A DNA stretch of 56,957 nt from Streptomyces murinus (GTDB taxonomy: Bacteria > Actinomycetota > Actinomycetes > Streptomycetales > Streptomycetaceae). Location of the stretch: the NCBI RefSeq assembly GCF_002154555.1, contig NZ_MUNF01000015.1, positions 1-56,957 on the forward strand. The letters are read 5' to 3'. The notes beneath the pieces were generated by a model. That model did not search any database. It was given only the letters and a program-made list of their open reading frames with translations, and was not told where the DNA came from. Positions 33,561-41,407 of the stretch are shown one piece after another (position 1 is the stretch's first letter; the number at the start of each line of letters is the position of its first letter). A program made the translations under genes and the position numbers.

Positions 33561-34980
33561 ACCCACCGACTTCAAGGTCGCCGATCTCTCGCTGGCCGAG
33601 TTCGGCCGCAAGGAGATCACCCTCGCCGAGCATGAGATGCCCGGTCTGATGGCGATCCGCAAGGAGTACGCCGAGAGCCAGCCGCTGGCCGGCGCCCGCG
33701 TCACCGGCTCTCTGCACATGACCGTGCAGACTGCCGTGCTGATCGAGACCCTGGTGGCCCTCGGCGCCCGGGTCCGTTGGGCGTCCTGCAACATCTTCTC
33801 CACCCAGGACCACGCGGCCGCCGCCATCGCCGTCGGCCCGAACGGCACGCCGGACAACCCCCAGGGCGTCCCGGTCTTCGCCTGGAAGGGCGAGACCCTG
33901 GACGAGTACTGGTGGTGCACCGAGCAGGCGCTGACCTGGCCGGACAGCCCCACCGGCGGTCCGAACATGATCCTGGACGACGGTGGCGACGCCACCCTCC
34001 TCGTCCACCAGGGCGTCGCCCACCAGAAGACCGGCCAGCTCCCGCCCGCTGACAACGACGAACTCGCCGTCGTCCGAGCCCTGCTCGAACGCAGCACCCT
34101 CGACTGGACCGCCCTGGCCGCCGACATCAGAGGTGTGACCGAGGAGACCACGACGGGTGTGCACCGTCTGTACGAGATGCAGCGCGACGGTGAACTCCTC
34201 TTCCCGGCGATCAACGTGAACGACGCGGTGACGAAGTCGAAGTTCGACAACAAGTACGGCTGCCGTCATTCCCTGGTGGACGGCATCAACCGTGCCACCG
34301 ACGTGCTGATCGGTGGCAAGACGGCCGTCGTGTGTGGTTACGGCGATGTGGGCAAGGGCTGTGCGGAGTCGTTGCGTGGTCAGGGTGCGCGGGTGATCGT
34401 GACGGAGATCGACCCGATCTGCGCGTTGCAGGCGGCGATGGACGGTTACCAGGTCACGACGCTGGACGAGGTCGTGGACAAGGCCGACATCTTCGTGACC
34501 ACGACGGGTAACAAGGACATCATCATGGCCTCGGACATGGCCAGGATGAAGCATCAGGCGATCGTGGGGAACATCGGTCATTTCGACAACGAGATCGACA
34601 TGGCGGGTCTGGCGAGGATTCCGGGGATCGTCAAGGACGAGGTGAAGCCGCAGGTCCACACGTGGACGTTCGCGGACGGCAAGGTGATCATCGTGCTGTC
34701 CGAGGGGCGCCTGTTGAACCTGGGCAATGCGACGGGGCATCCGTCGTTCGTGATGTCGAACTCGTTCGCGGACCAGACGCTGGCCCAGATCGAGCTGTTC
34801 ACCAAGCCCGATGAGTACCCGACCGGTGTGTATGTGCTGCCCAAGCACCTGGACGAGAAGGTCGCCCGTCTCCACCTGGACTCCCTCGGTGTGAAGCTGA
34901 CGACGCTGCGCCCGGAGCAGGCGGCGTACATCGGTGTCGAGGTCGAGGGCCCGTACAAGCCGGACCACTACCGCTACTGA
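33550..34980 (+). CDS. ahcY: Adenosylhomocysteinase (S-adenosylhomocysteine hydrolase)
   Basis: The 476-residue enzyme splits S-adenosylhomocysteine to homocysteine and adenosine, removing the inhibitor left by methyltransferases. Visible are [14 protein letters not shown], the catalytic region [18 protein letters not shown]-binding [27 protein letters not shown], and the C-terminal KPDHYRY that reaches the neighbouring subunit's cofactor. The GTG at 33550 follows AAGGAG inside the end of metF. From about 34130 on, codons switch from C-ending to T/G-ending, unlike the first third. Confidence 0.96.
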   Translation: MSAEPTDFKVADLSLAEFGRKEITLAEHEMPGLMAIRKEYAESQPLAGARVTGSLHMTVQTAVLIETLVALGARVRWASCNIFSTQDHAAAAIAVGPNGTPDNPQGVPVFAWKGETLDEYWWCTEQALTWPDSPTGGPNMILDDGGDATLLVHQGVAHQKTGQLPPADNDELAVVRALLERSTLDWTALAADIRGVTEETTTGVHRLYEMQRDGELLFPAINVNDAVTKSKFDNKYGCRHSLVDGINRATDVLIGGKTAVVCGYGDVGKGCAESLRGQGARVIVTEIDPICALQAAMDGYQVTTLDEVVDKADIFVTTTGNKDIIMASDMARMKHQAIVGNIGHFDNEIDMAGLARIPGIVKDEVKPQVHTWTFADGKVIIVLSEGRLLNLGNATGHPSFVMSNSFADQTLAQIELFTKPDEYPTGVYVLPKHLDEKVARLHLDSLGVKLTTLRPEQAAYIGVEVEGPYKPDHYRY

Positions 34981-34983
34981 CCC

Positions 34984-35766
34984 ATGAGTCTCGCGACCCG
35001 GACGACAGTGACCGCGGGCCCCCTCGCGTATCCCGCGCGGGGTTCCGCCGGTGACTGCAATGCGCACCTGAGCCGGCAGGTGGAGCGCGGCGCACGGCAC
35101 CTGCTGATCTGCGCCGACCGGCCCACGGGCCTGGGCATGGACAGCGACGACCCGGCCGTGCGCGGTTCCGTGGGCCGCTGCGGTGGGGCGGTCGACTCGA
35201 TCGACGACATGCGCGTCCTGCTGCGCGGCCTGCCGCTGGACGAGATCACCGCGACGCTCCTCGCCGAGCCGCCCGGCGCGGCGTTGCTGGTGGTCCTGTG
35301 GGCCCTGGTGGCGCAGGAGCGGGGCGTCGGCGGGCGGTGCCGCGTCGAGGTCCTGCTCCGTCCGTCACCGGGGCCGGCGACGGACGGGTACGACGCCCCG
35401 TCGATGTCGCTGCTGACCGCGGTCTGTGCTCCGGCCGGCATTCCGGTGCGCGCGGCATCACCCGGCGAACTCCGGCAAGGGGGGCAATTCCCTCGAACGG
35501 GGTGGGACATGGAGTCGTACGGGCCGGCCCTGTCCCCCTTGGGGGTGATCGAGGTCGCCCAGGCCGAGCGTCTGGCCAAGCTGCGGGCCTGGCGCTGCGA
35601 GGACCGGCTCGACGCGGCCCTCGCCGCGCTGCGCGACGCGGCGGGGCGCCCCGCGGACATGTGGCTCCGGGCCGCGCTGGGCGACGCTTTGGCCGCGGGT
35701 GCCACCCTCGCGGAGGTGTCCGGCGTCCTTGACGCGGCCCGGCGGGCGGCCCGTGTCCGTACATGA
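34984..35766 (+). CDS. Internally shortened methylmalonyl-CoA-mutase-like protein
   Basis: This 260-residue protein follows ahcY by 3 bases. Residues ~22-110 match by eye the N-terminal half of the methylmalonyl-CoA mutase large chain: DRPTGLGMDSDDP where mutases have a DLPTQxGYDSD-type motif, GAVDSIDDMRVLL, and GLPLDEI. Residues ~195-258 match its barrel end (QAERLAKLRAWRCEDRLDAA, ATLAEVSGVLD). Roughly the middle half of a normal ~500-residue barrel, including most of the substrate channel, is absent, and no B12-binding domain is present. It cannot be a working mutase. It may be a relic or a repurposed scaffold; the frame is intact and expression is probably coupled. Confidence 0.7.
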   Translation: MSLATRTTVTAGPLAYPARGSAGDCNAHLSRQVERGARHLLICADRPTGLGMDSDDPAVRGSVGRCGGAVDSIDDMRVLLRGLPLDEITATLLAEPPGAALLVVLWALVAQERGVGGRCRVEVLLRPSPGPATDGYDAPSMSLLTAVCAPAGIPVRAASPGELRQGGQFPRTGWDMESYGPALSPLGVIEVAQAERLAKLRAWRCEDRLDAALAALRDAAGRPADMWLRAALGDALAAGATLAEVSGVLDAARRAARVRT

Positions 35767-35958
35767 GGAGGCGCGAACCCGGCGGGTGCTTCTCGGGTTT
35801 GTCACGGAGTGCCGCCCGGCGTGGCCGTGAGCGGGTCCTGCGGCTAGCGTGTGGGTCAACACGGCACGGGAAAGATCCTCCTCAAGTACCACGATCGATC
35901 CTTTGCCAATCCATTACGCTTGAGCCAAGGCTGCGCGAGGCAGCCATGGAGGAGTGAG

Positions 35959-36846
35959 ATGAGGAGCAGCAACCCGGTCTTCTCGCGACGGGGCTTCAGC
36001 CGCGACAACGGCTACGCCGGCTTCAACGCCGCACCGCAGGCCGGGTACGCAGGCGGCAACCCGTACGCGCAGAACCCCTACGCGCAAGGTGGCCAGAACC
36101 CGTACGCGCAGCAGGGCGGTTACGGACAGCCCGGCGCCCAGTACGGCGCCCCGCCGCAGGCCCCGGCCACCACCGGCCGGATGACGATGGACGACGTCGT
36201 CGTCCGCTCGGCCCTGACGCTCGGCACGGTCGCCCTGGGCGCCGTCCTGGCCTGGGCCCTGCTGCCGGTCTCGCCCACGAGCTACGGCCTGGCCGTCGGT
36301 TCCGCGCTGATCGCGTTCGTCCTGGCGATGGTGCAGAACTTCAAGCGCACCCCGGTGCCCGCGCTGATCCTCGGATACGCGGCCTTCGAGGGCGTCTTCC
36401 TCGGCGTCATCAGCGAGATGTACAACAGCCGCTGGCAGGGCGCCCCCTTCCAGGCGGTGCTCGGCACCATGGCCGTCACCGGCGCCACCCTCCTTGTCTA
36501 CAAGGCCGGCTGGATCCGCGTCACCGCGCGCTACGCCCGCATCGGCATGGCCATCGCGATGGCCTTCGTGGGCGTCATGGTGGTCAATCTGCTGCTGGTC
36601 GTGTTCGGCGTCGCCGAGGACGGCGGCCTGCGCAGCTTCGGCCCGCTCGGCGCGGTCGTCGGCATCATCGCGATCCTGCTCGGCGCGTTCTTCCTGACCC
36701 TCGACTTCAAGCAGATCCAGGACGGCATCGCCTACGGCGCGCCGCGCAACGAGTCCTGGCTCGCCGCGTTCGGTCTCACCGTCACCCTGGTGTGGATCTA
36801 CCTGGAGATGCTGCGCCTGGTGGCGATCTTCACCAACAACGACTAG
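35959..36846 (+). CDS. Bax inhibitor-1/YccA family membrane protein
   Basis: The 295-residue protein has a Gly/Tyr/Pro-rich cytoplasmic N-terminus with NPYAQ repeats (residues ~28-55), then seven hydrophobic segments from ~80 on. The family pattern is FEGVFLGVISEMYNSRW and a late DFKQIQDGIAYGAPRNESW. YccA/BI-1 proteins are integral membrane proteins linked to FtsH modulation and calcium leak in other bacteria; the role here is unknown. GGAGGAGTGAG lies before the ATG at 35959. A promoter-like TACGCT (35915-35920) lies ~40 bases upstream. Confidence 0.9.
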   Translation: MRSSNPVFSRRGFSRDNGYAGFNAAPQAGYAGGNPYAQNPYAQGGQNPYAQQGGYGQPGAQYGAPPQAPATTGRMTMDDVVVRSALTLGTVALGAVLAWALLPVSPTSYGLAVGSALIAFVLAMVQNFKRTPVPALILGYAAFEGVFLGVISEMYNSRWQGAPFQAVLGTMAVTGATLLVYKAGWIRVTARYARIGMAIAMAFVGVMVVNLLLVVFGVAEDGGLRSFGPLGAVVGIIAILLGAFFLTLDFKQIQDGIAYGAPRNESWLAAFGLTVTLVWIYLEMLRLVAIFTNND

Positions 36847-36871
36847 CGCGCGTACGGCACGCAGTTCAGGC

Positions 36872-36902
36872 AAGGGCCCCGGGCTTCCCGTCCGGGGCCC
36901 TT
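36872..36902. terminator. Bidirectional terminator
   Basis: AAGGGCCCCGG (36872-36882) pairs perfectly with CCGGGGCCCTT (36892-36902) between the convergent BI-1 and DUF4287 genes. Confidence 0.85.
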
Positions 36903-36922
36903 CGCCGTCCGGGGGCGGTGTC

Positions 36923-37153
36923 TCAGAGCAGCTTGCGGGCCGCCCTGCGCAGGTCGTACTCGTGCACGATGGCCTTGGCGTGGCCGTACGCCAGGTCGTA
37001 CTCGTGCCTCAGCCAGGTGACCTTCTCCTCGAAGCGGAACAGGGCGGGGCCTTCTTCGACGGTCCGCAGCCAGTCGGAGACCTCACGACCGGTGCAGTGC
37101 GGGATGCGGGCGAGCATGTTGCGATGGGTCTCCTCGGAGAAGACTTGGGACAT
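36923..37153 (-). CDS. DUF4287 domain small protein
   Basis: The 76-residue helical protein has the DUF4287 pattern: an N-terminal helix with MLARIPHCTGREVSDWL, then WLRHEYDLAYGHAKAIVHEYDL, where the GHA(K/M)AI signature is plain. Function unknown. The ATG is at 37151-37153 with a GGAGGTGCCG-like site upstream. It is convergent with the BI-1 gene and divergent from the small gene at 37253. Confidence 0.82.
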   Translation of the reverse strand: MSQVFSEETHRNMLARIPHCTGREVSDWLRTVEEGPALFRFEEKVTWLRHEYDLAYGHAKAIVHEYDLRRAARKLL

Positions 37154-37240
37154 CGGCACCTCCGGGCGCAAAGGGGATGTGGGCCGGTCCTTCACGTCAC
37201 CGTGCCCGAGGGTTCGCCTCTTGGCAACAGTGCGGCGCGT

Positions 37241-37246
37241 TACGCT
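37241..37246 (+). promoter_or_regulatory. Candidate -10 hexamer of a leaderless transcript
   Basis: TACGCT ends 6 bases before the GTG at 37253, with no ribosome binding site between; TTGGCA 14 bases further up is a weak -35 match. Confidence 0.4.
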
Positions 37247-37252
37247 CGGCGC

Positions 37253-37564
37253 GTGGTTGATACGACACCCCTGACCCAAGCAGTGGATCACTTCGCCGAC
37301 CGGCTGCGGGCCGCGCCGCAGAGCAGGCTTCAGCGCAGCGCCGCCGGGGCCGCGCTGGAACTGGCCCGGGAGTTGGCCCGCCGGGCACAGGCGGTGGAGG
37401 AGCCGGGCACCGAGCCGCGGGAGATGCCGGACGCCGGGATGTTCGCGGTGGCCGATCAGATCGTGGTGGCCGCACACGACTTGGCGCTGGTGCTGAAGAA
37501 CGACGAAGAGGTCGGCGAGGCGGTGCGGCTGGTCGAGGAGGCGCGGGGGCGGGCGGGGGTCTGA
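37253..37564 (+). CDS. Hypothetical helical protein
   Basis: The 103-residue protein is predicted all-helical, rich in Ala/Arg/Glu (LQRSAAGAALELARELARR; VADQIVVAAHDLALVLK), with no signal peptide or known motif. The GTG at 37253 is chosen from the TACGCT hexamer 6 bases upstream; longer readings enter the divergent DUF4287 gene. Not recognised. Confidence 0.65.
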   Translation: MVDTTPLTQAVDHFADRLRAAPQSRLQRSAAGAALELARELARRAQAVEEPGTEPREMPDAGMFAVADQIVVAAHDLALVLKNDEEVGEAVRLVEEARGRAGV

Positions 37565-37601
37565 GCGCGCCGCCCGGGTTTCGAAAGGGATCGGGGACCA
37601 A

Positions 37602-37620
37602 GGCGCCGTGAGCCGGCGCC
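37602..37620. terminator. Short terminator between convergent genes
   Basis: GGCGCCG (37602-37608) pairs with CGGCGCC (37614-37620) around TGAGC. Confidence 0.5.
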
Positions 37621-37629
37621 GCCGTCCCG

Positions 37630-38409
37630 CTACAGGGACGCGATGACGCGGTCCGCCAGGATGTAGATCATGTCCTCGCCGCAGGCGAAGGTGAGCGTGT
37701 AGGCGCCGGAGACACCCGAACCGCCCAGCAGATAGGGGGCCTCGCCCGCCGCCACGGCCCCCGCGAGGCGCTCGGCCGTCTCCCGGTGACCCGGCGTCAT
37801 GCACAGCGTGGTGCCGTCGGCGAAGACATAGACGTCCAGGGTGCCCAGCGGACCGGGGCGCACATCGGCCAGCTCTACGCGCTCGTCGGCCAGATGCTCC
37901 AGCGTGGTGGCCGTGCGCTCCTGGTCGCCCGCGGCCGACTGGGCCGGGACGAAGTCCGGGTGGGAGGGATGCCGGCGGCGGGCCGCGGCCAGCTCCGGGG
38001 ACTCCCCGGCGAACTCGTCGGTGTCGGCGGCGGACTCCGCCACCGGCTCCAGACCCGCGAAGTCGGACTGCCGCGGCAGGAAGGGCTCATGGTCGGGCAG
38101 GCCCAGCACCGAGGGCGCGTCGGAGGCGTCCCGGGCCTCCTGCGCGGCCCAGAAGGCACGTGCCTCGGCGAGTTCCCGCTCCCGCTCCTCGGCGAGCGCC
38201 TCGGCCACGGCCGCCCGTATCCGCTCGGTGTCGGCGTGGGTGCGGGCGTGCGGCAGCAGTGCCTGCGTCGCCGCGGACTGGTTCTCCGCGAGCTGTGCCT
38301 GAAGCTCCGTGAGCTGACGGCGCAGCTTCAGCACGGTGCGCAGGACGGCGACGCCCACGGCGCCCGTGGCGGCCGTGGTGAGCAGCAGGGCGATCGGCAT
38401 GGCGCTCAC
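37630..38409 (-). CDS. Hypothetical membrane-anchored coiled-coil protein
   Basis: The 259-residue protein has an N-terminal membrane helix (residues ~4-24), a coiled-coil stretch (~28-95, LRRQLTELQAQLAENQ, EERERELAEARAFW), an acidic linker and a compact C-terminal domain (~170-259) with TLDVYVFADGTTLCMTPGHRE. Family unknown; probably an inner-membrane protein with its bulk in the cytoplasm. The start is the GTG at 38409 or the ATG at 38400; the difference is three residues. Confidence 0.7.
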   Translation of the reverse strand: MSAMPIALLLTTAATGAVGVAVLRTVLKLRRQLTELQAQLAENQSAATQALLPHARTHADTERIRAAVAEALAEERERELAEARAFWAAQEARDASDAPSVLGLPDHEPFLPRQSDFAGLEPVAESAADTDEFAGESPELAAARRRHPSHPDFVPAQSAAGDQERTATTLEHLADERVELADVRPGPLGTLDVYVFADGTTLCMTPGHRETAERLAGAVAAGEAPYLLGGSGVSGAYTLTFACGEDMIYILADRVIASL

Positions 38410-38717
38410 TGACGTACTCCCAGGTTCAAAAGTCGACCCCCGACTTCCTACATCAGCTTGAAGGGCGGACTACCCAGCTGTCAGTGCGTAACGTCACGAA
38501 ACGGACAGTTCTTTGGTCTCGCGATCACCTTCGGCGGTCTGCCGTCCGGTGCTGACCTGCGCCGATACCCGGGGCGGGGGAGATAGGTCACATCCTGGGG
38601 GAGATTGGATCACAGAAAGGCCCAGAACCCGGTGGTTTTGCGGGTTCTGGGCCGATCCCTGACGTAAAGTGCCCGATTCGCTACGGACGGTTGGTCAGCC
38701 GGTGCGGGCGGGCCGGG
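38410..38717. other. Intergenic stretch, 308 bp
   Basis: No gene that I can support. It holds the upstream region of the coiled-coil protein gene (minus strand) and, at 38619-38653, the thiolase terminator. The middle (about 38455-38600) is less G+C-rich than its surroundings, without a clear motif. Confidence 0.6.
38619..38653 (-). terminator. Thiolase gene terminator
   Basis: A perfect 13-bp stem (GGCCCAGAACCCG at 38619-38631 with 38641-38653) closes on a 9-base loop, about 65 bases past the thiolase stop on the minus strand. Confidence 0.8.
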
Positions 38718-39938
38718 TCAGCTGAGGCGCTCGATGACCATCGCCATGCCCTGGCCGCCGCCGACGCACATCGTCTCCAGGCCGAACTGCTTGTCGTGCC
38801 ACTGGAGGGAGTTGATCAGGGTGCCGGTGATCCGGGCGCCGGTCATGCCGAAGGGGTGGCCGACGGCGATCGCGCCGCCGTTGACGTTCACCTTGTCGAG
38901 GTCGAAGCCCAGCTCGCGGTAGGAGGGGATCACCTGGGCGGCGAAGGCCTCGTTGATCTCGACCAGGTCGATGTCGTCCGAGGTCAGACCGGCCCGGCGC
39001 AGCGCCTGCTTGCTGGCCTCGACCGGGCCGAGGCCCATGATCTCGGGGGAGAGGGCGGAGACGCCGGTGGAGACGATGCGGGCGAGCGGGGTCAGGCCCA
39101 GCTCGCGGGCCTTGGTGTCGCTCATGACGACCAGGGCGGCGGCGCCGTCGTTGAGCGGGCAGCAGTTGCCGGCGGTGACCAGGCCGTCGGGGCGGAAGAC
39201 CGGCTTCAGGCCGGAGACGCCCTCCAGGGTGACGCCGGCGCGCGGGCCGTCGTCCTTGCTGACCACGGTGCCGTCGGGCAGCGTGACCGGGGTGATCTCG
39301 CGCTCCCAGAAGCCCGCCGCGATGGCCTGCTCGGCGAGGTTCTGCGAGCGGACGCCGAACTCGTCCATCTCCTGGCGGGTGATGCCCTTCCAGCGGGCCA
39401 GGTTCTCGGCGGTCTGGCCCATCGCGATGTACGCGTCCGGGACAAGACCGTCCTCGCGCGGGTCGTGCCAGCTGGTGCCCTCCTGCCGCGCGACGGCCTC
39501 GGTACGGGCCTCGGCCTCGGCGAAGAACGGGTTGCGGGTGTCCGGGAAGCTGTCGGAGCTGCCCTTGGCGAAGCGCGAGACCGTCTCGACACCGGCCGAG
39601 ATGAAGACGTCGCCCTCGCCGGCCTTGATGGCGTGCAGGGCCATCCGGGAGGTCTGGAGCGAGGAGGAGCAGTAGCGGGTGATGGTGCAGCCGGGCAGGT
39701 GGTCCATGCCCATCTGCACGGCGACGATCCGGCCGAGGTTGTTGCCCTGCTCGCCGCCGGGCAGACCGCAGCCGAGCATCAGGTCGTCGATGTCCGTCGG
39801 GTCCAGCTCGGGCACCTTGGCGAGCGCGGCCTGGATGATCGTGGCGGCGAGGTCGTCGGCGCGCAGATCCTTGAGCGACCCCTTGCCGGCGCGGCCGATG
39901 GGGGAGCGGGCGGTCGAGACGATCACGGCTTCGGGCAT
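38718..39938 (-). CDS. Acetyl-CoA C-acyltransferase (thiolase)
   Basis: The 406-residue thiolase has all active-site elements: nucleophile Cys90 in TRYCSSSLQ, the NEAFAAQ motif, catalytic His in [10 protein letters not shown], and the second Cys in [10 protein letters not shown]. It catalyses acyl-CoA cleavage in beta-oxidation, or acetyl-CoA condensation in reverse. Length and motifs fit the FadA/AtoB type; the direction is not decidable from sequence. No partner beta-oxidation genes lie adjacent. A palindromic AAGCGCTT about 105 bp upstream could bind a TetR-type lipid regulator. Confidence 0.92.
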   Translation of the reverse strand: MPEAVIVSTARSPIGRAGKGSLKDLRADDLAATIIQAALAKVPELDPTDIDDLMLGCGLPGGEQGNNLGRIVAVQMGMDHLPGCTITRYCSSSLQTSRMALHAIKAGEGDVFISAGVETVSRFAKGSSDSFPDTRNPFFAEAEARTEAVARQEGTSWHDPREDGLVPDAYIAMGQTAENLARWKGITRQEMDEFGVRSQNLAEQAIAAGFWEREITPVTLPDGTVVSKDDGPRAGVTLEGVSGLKPVFRPDGLVTAGNCCPLNDGAAALVVMSDTKARELGLTPLARIVSTGVSALSPEIMGLGPVEASKQALRRAGLTSDDIDLVEINEAFAAQVIPSYRELGFDLDKVNVNGGAIAVGHPFGMTGARITGTLINSLQWHDKQFGLETMCVGGGQGMAMVIERLS

Positions 39939-40042
39939 CGGGGCTCCAGATGAACGGGGTGTTGTGCAGGGCCGGTCTGGAAGTTACCCGGCCGTAGTTG
40001 ACAGGTCATCGGTGTGGGGGTGTGACTCTGACCGCAGTTTCT

Positions 40043-40050
40043 AAGCGCTT
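40043..40050. promoter_or_regulatory. Candidate TetR-type operator upstream of the thiolase gene
   Basis: AAGCGCTT is a perfect palindrome within CTAAGCGCTTGC. Similar palindromes precede acyl-CoA metabolism genes controlled by TetR-family regulators in actinobacteria. Only one flank extends the symmetry, so it is tentative. Confidence 0.3.
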
Positions 40051-40170
40051 GCTTTGGCTGCTCGGTGTCTTCGGCGGACGGGACGGGTGCCGGTCGGTGG
40101 GCCGGACGGGTGCCATGGGTCGGCGGGGGCGGGCGCCGGGCGGCTCCGAGTGGGCTCCGGACCTGCGCCG

Positions 40171-40228
40171 GGCGGGCGCCGGCGTGTGAGGCCCAGGGTA
40201 CGGCGCACTCGCCCGGCCGGTGCCCGCC
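40171..40228 (-). terminator. Terminator of the SGNH hydrolase gene
   Basis: A 12-bp stem (40171-40182 with 40217-40228) with one G-T pair spans a 34-base loop, immediately past the stop codon on the minus strand. Confidence 0.45.
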
Positions 40229-40229
40229 G

Positions 40230-41249
40230 TCAGGAGGACGGCGTCGCCGCCTCCGGCTCCGGGACGCGGCGGCGATGGCGCCGCTTGAGCAGAGCCCAGG
40301 GGCCGCGCGGCCCGGTCGGCATCGCGGCCGTGACCTCCGTACCGGCCTCCGCCGCGGCCTCGGCCGCCGCCCGGGCCACCGGCAGGAAGCCCTCGCGACG
40401 CAGGAGATCCGGCCGCTCCTCCTCCGCCGGCCACAGGCCCAGCGCCGCGCACACCGTGGGCAGCACGGCCATCGCGGCCGTGGCGTAGCCCTCGGCCGAG
40501 GGGTGGTAGTTGTCCGGGCCGAACAGCTCCCGGGGATTGGCCGCGAACTCCGGGCCCAGCAGATCGCCCAGCGAGACCGTGCGCCCGCCCTGCTCCACCA
40601 CCCCGATCGTCTGCGCCGCCGCCAGCTGCCGCGAGGCCCGCCGCGCCAGCCAGCGCAGCGGCTGCTGCACCGGCTCGATCGTGCCGAGGTCGGGACAGGT
40701 GCCGACCACCACCTCCGCGCCGGCCGTGCGCAGCCGCCGTACGGCCGCCGACAGATGCCGTACCGAACGCGTCGGCGGCATCCGGTGCGTCACATCGTTC
40801 GCGCCGATCATGATCACGCAGATGTCCGGCGCGGGCGGCCCGGCCGACAGCACCAGCGCGACCTGGCGGTCCAGATCGTCGGACTGCGCCCCGGTCTGCG
40901 CCACGTTCCGCAGCTCCACGGGGCGTTCCGCGACCGCCGCGAGCCCGGAGGCCAGCAGCGCGCCCGGCGTCTGCCCCGACCGGTGCACGCCCTGCCCCGC
41001 GGCCGTGGAGTCGCCGAGCATCACCAGGCGCAGGGGCGGCTCACCGGGTACGTCGTACACCCGGCCGTACGTCCCCTCCGCGCCCGGTACCCGCTCGCCG
41101 GTGCCGTTGCCCACATGGCGCCGGGCCAGCCGCATCTCCGCGAGCAGCAGTCCGACCGCGGCCGCTCCGACCAGTCCGGCCCCGCCCCCGCCGTACGCCG
41201 CCCCGGCCGCGATCCGCCGGGCCACCCGCGCCCTCGACATGTTCGTCAT
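40230..41249 (-). CDS. SGNH/GDSL hydrolase, membrane-anchored or secreted
   Basis: The 339-residue product starts with a basic segment and a hydrophobic Gly/Ala-rich helix (residues ~10-38), a signal or anchor. An SGNH domain follows: nucleophile block MLGDSTAAGQG (~78), Gly block TGAQS, Asn block MIGANDVTH and the Asp-His block DNYHPSAEGY (~255). All four blocks are intact, so esterase/lipase-type hydrolysis outside the membrane is likely. The ATG at 41247-41249 follows GAGGAGG at 12-base spacing; an ATG three codons in is the alternative. It is divergent from the cystathionine beta-synthase gene. Confidence 0.87.
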   Translation of the reverse strand: MTNMSRARVARRIAAGAAYGGGGAGLVGAAAVGLLLAEMRLARRHVGNGTGERVPGAEGTYGRVYDVPGEPPLRLVMLGDSTAAGQGVHRSGQTPGALLASGLAAVAERPVELRNVAQTGAQSDDLDRQVALVLSAGPPAPDICVIMIGANDVTHRMPPTRSVRHLSAAVRRLRTAGAEVVVGTCPDLGTIEPVQQPLRWLARRASRQLAAAQTIGVVEQGGRTVSLGDLLGPEFAANPRELFGPDNYHPSAEGYATAAMAVLPTVCAALGLWPAEEERPDLLRREGFLPVARAAAEAAAEAGTEVTAAMPTGPRGPWALLKRRHRRRVPEPEAATPSS

Positions 41250-41407
41250 GCGTCGCCGCCACCTCCTCGTAGCCGTACACCCACTCCTTGCCCCGTACAG
41301 GGCGTGCGCCAATCTCGACGGGGAGTGAACGACCGCCCGAGCCGCGCCTTGGGCCTTAGGCTGACGGCACCACTACGACCACTTTTTTGCAGCGACCGGA
41401 GACAACG

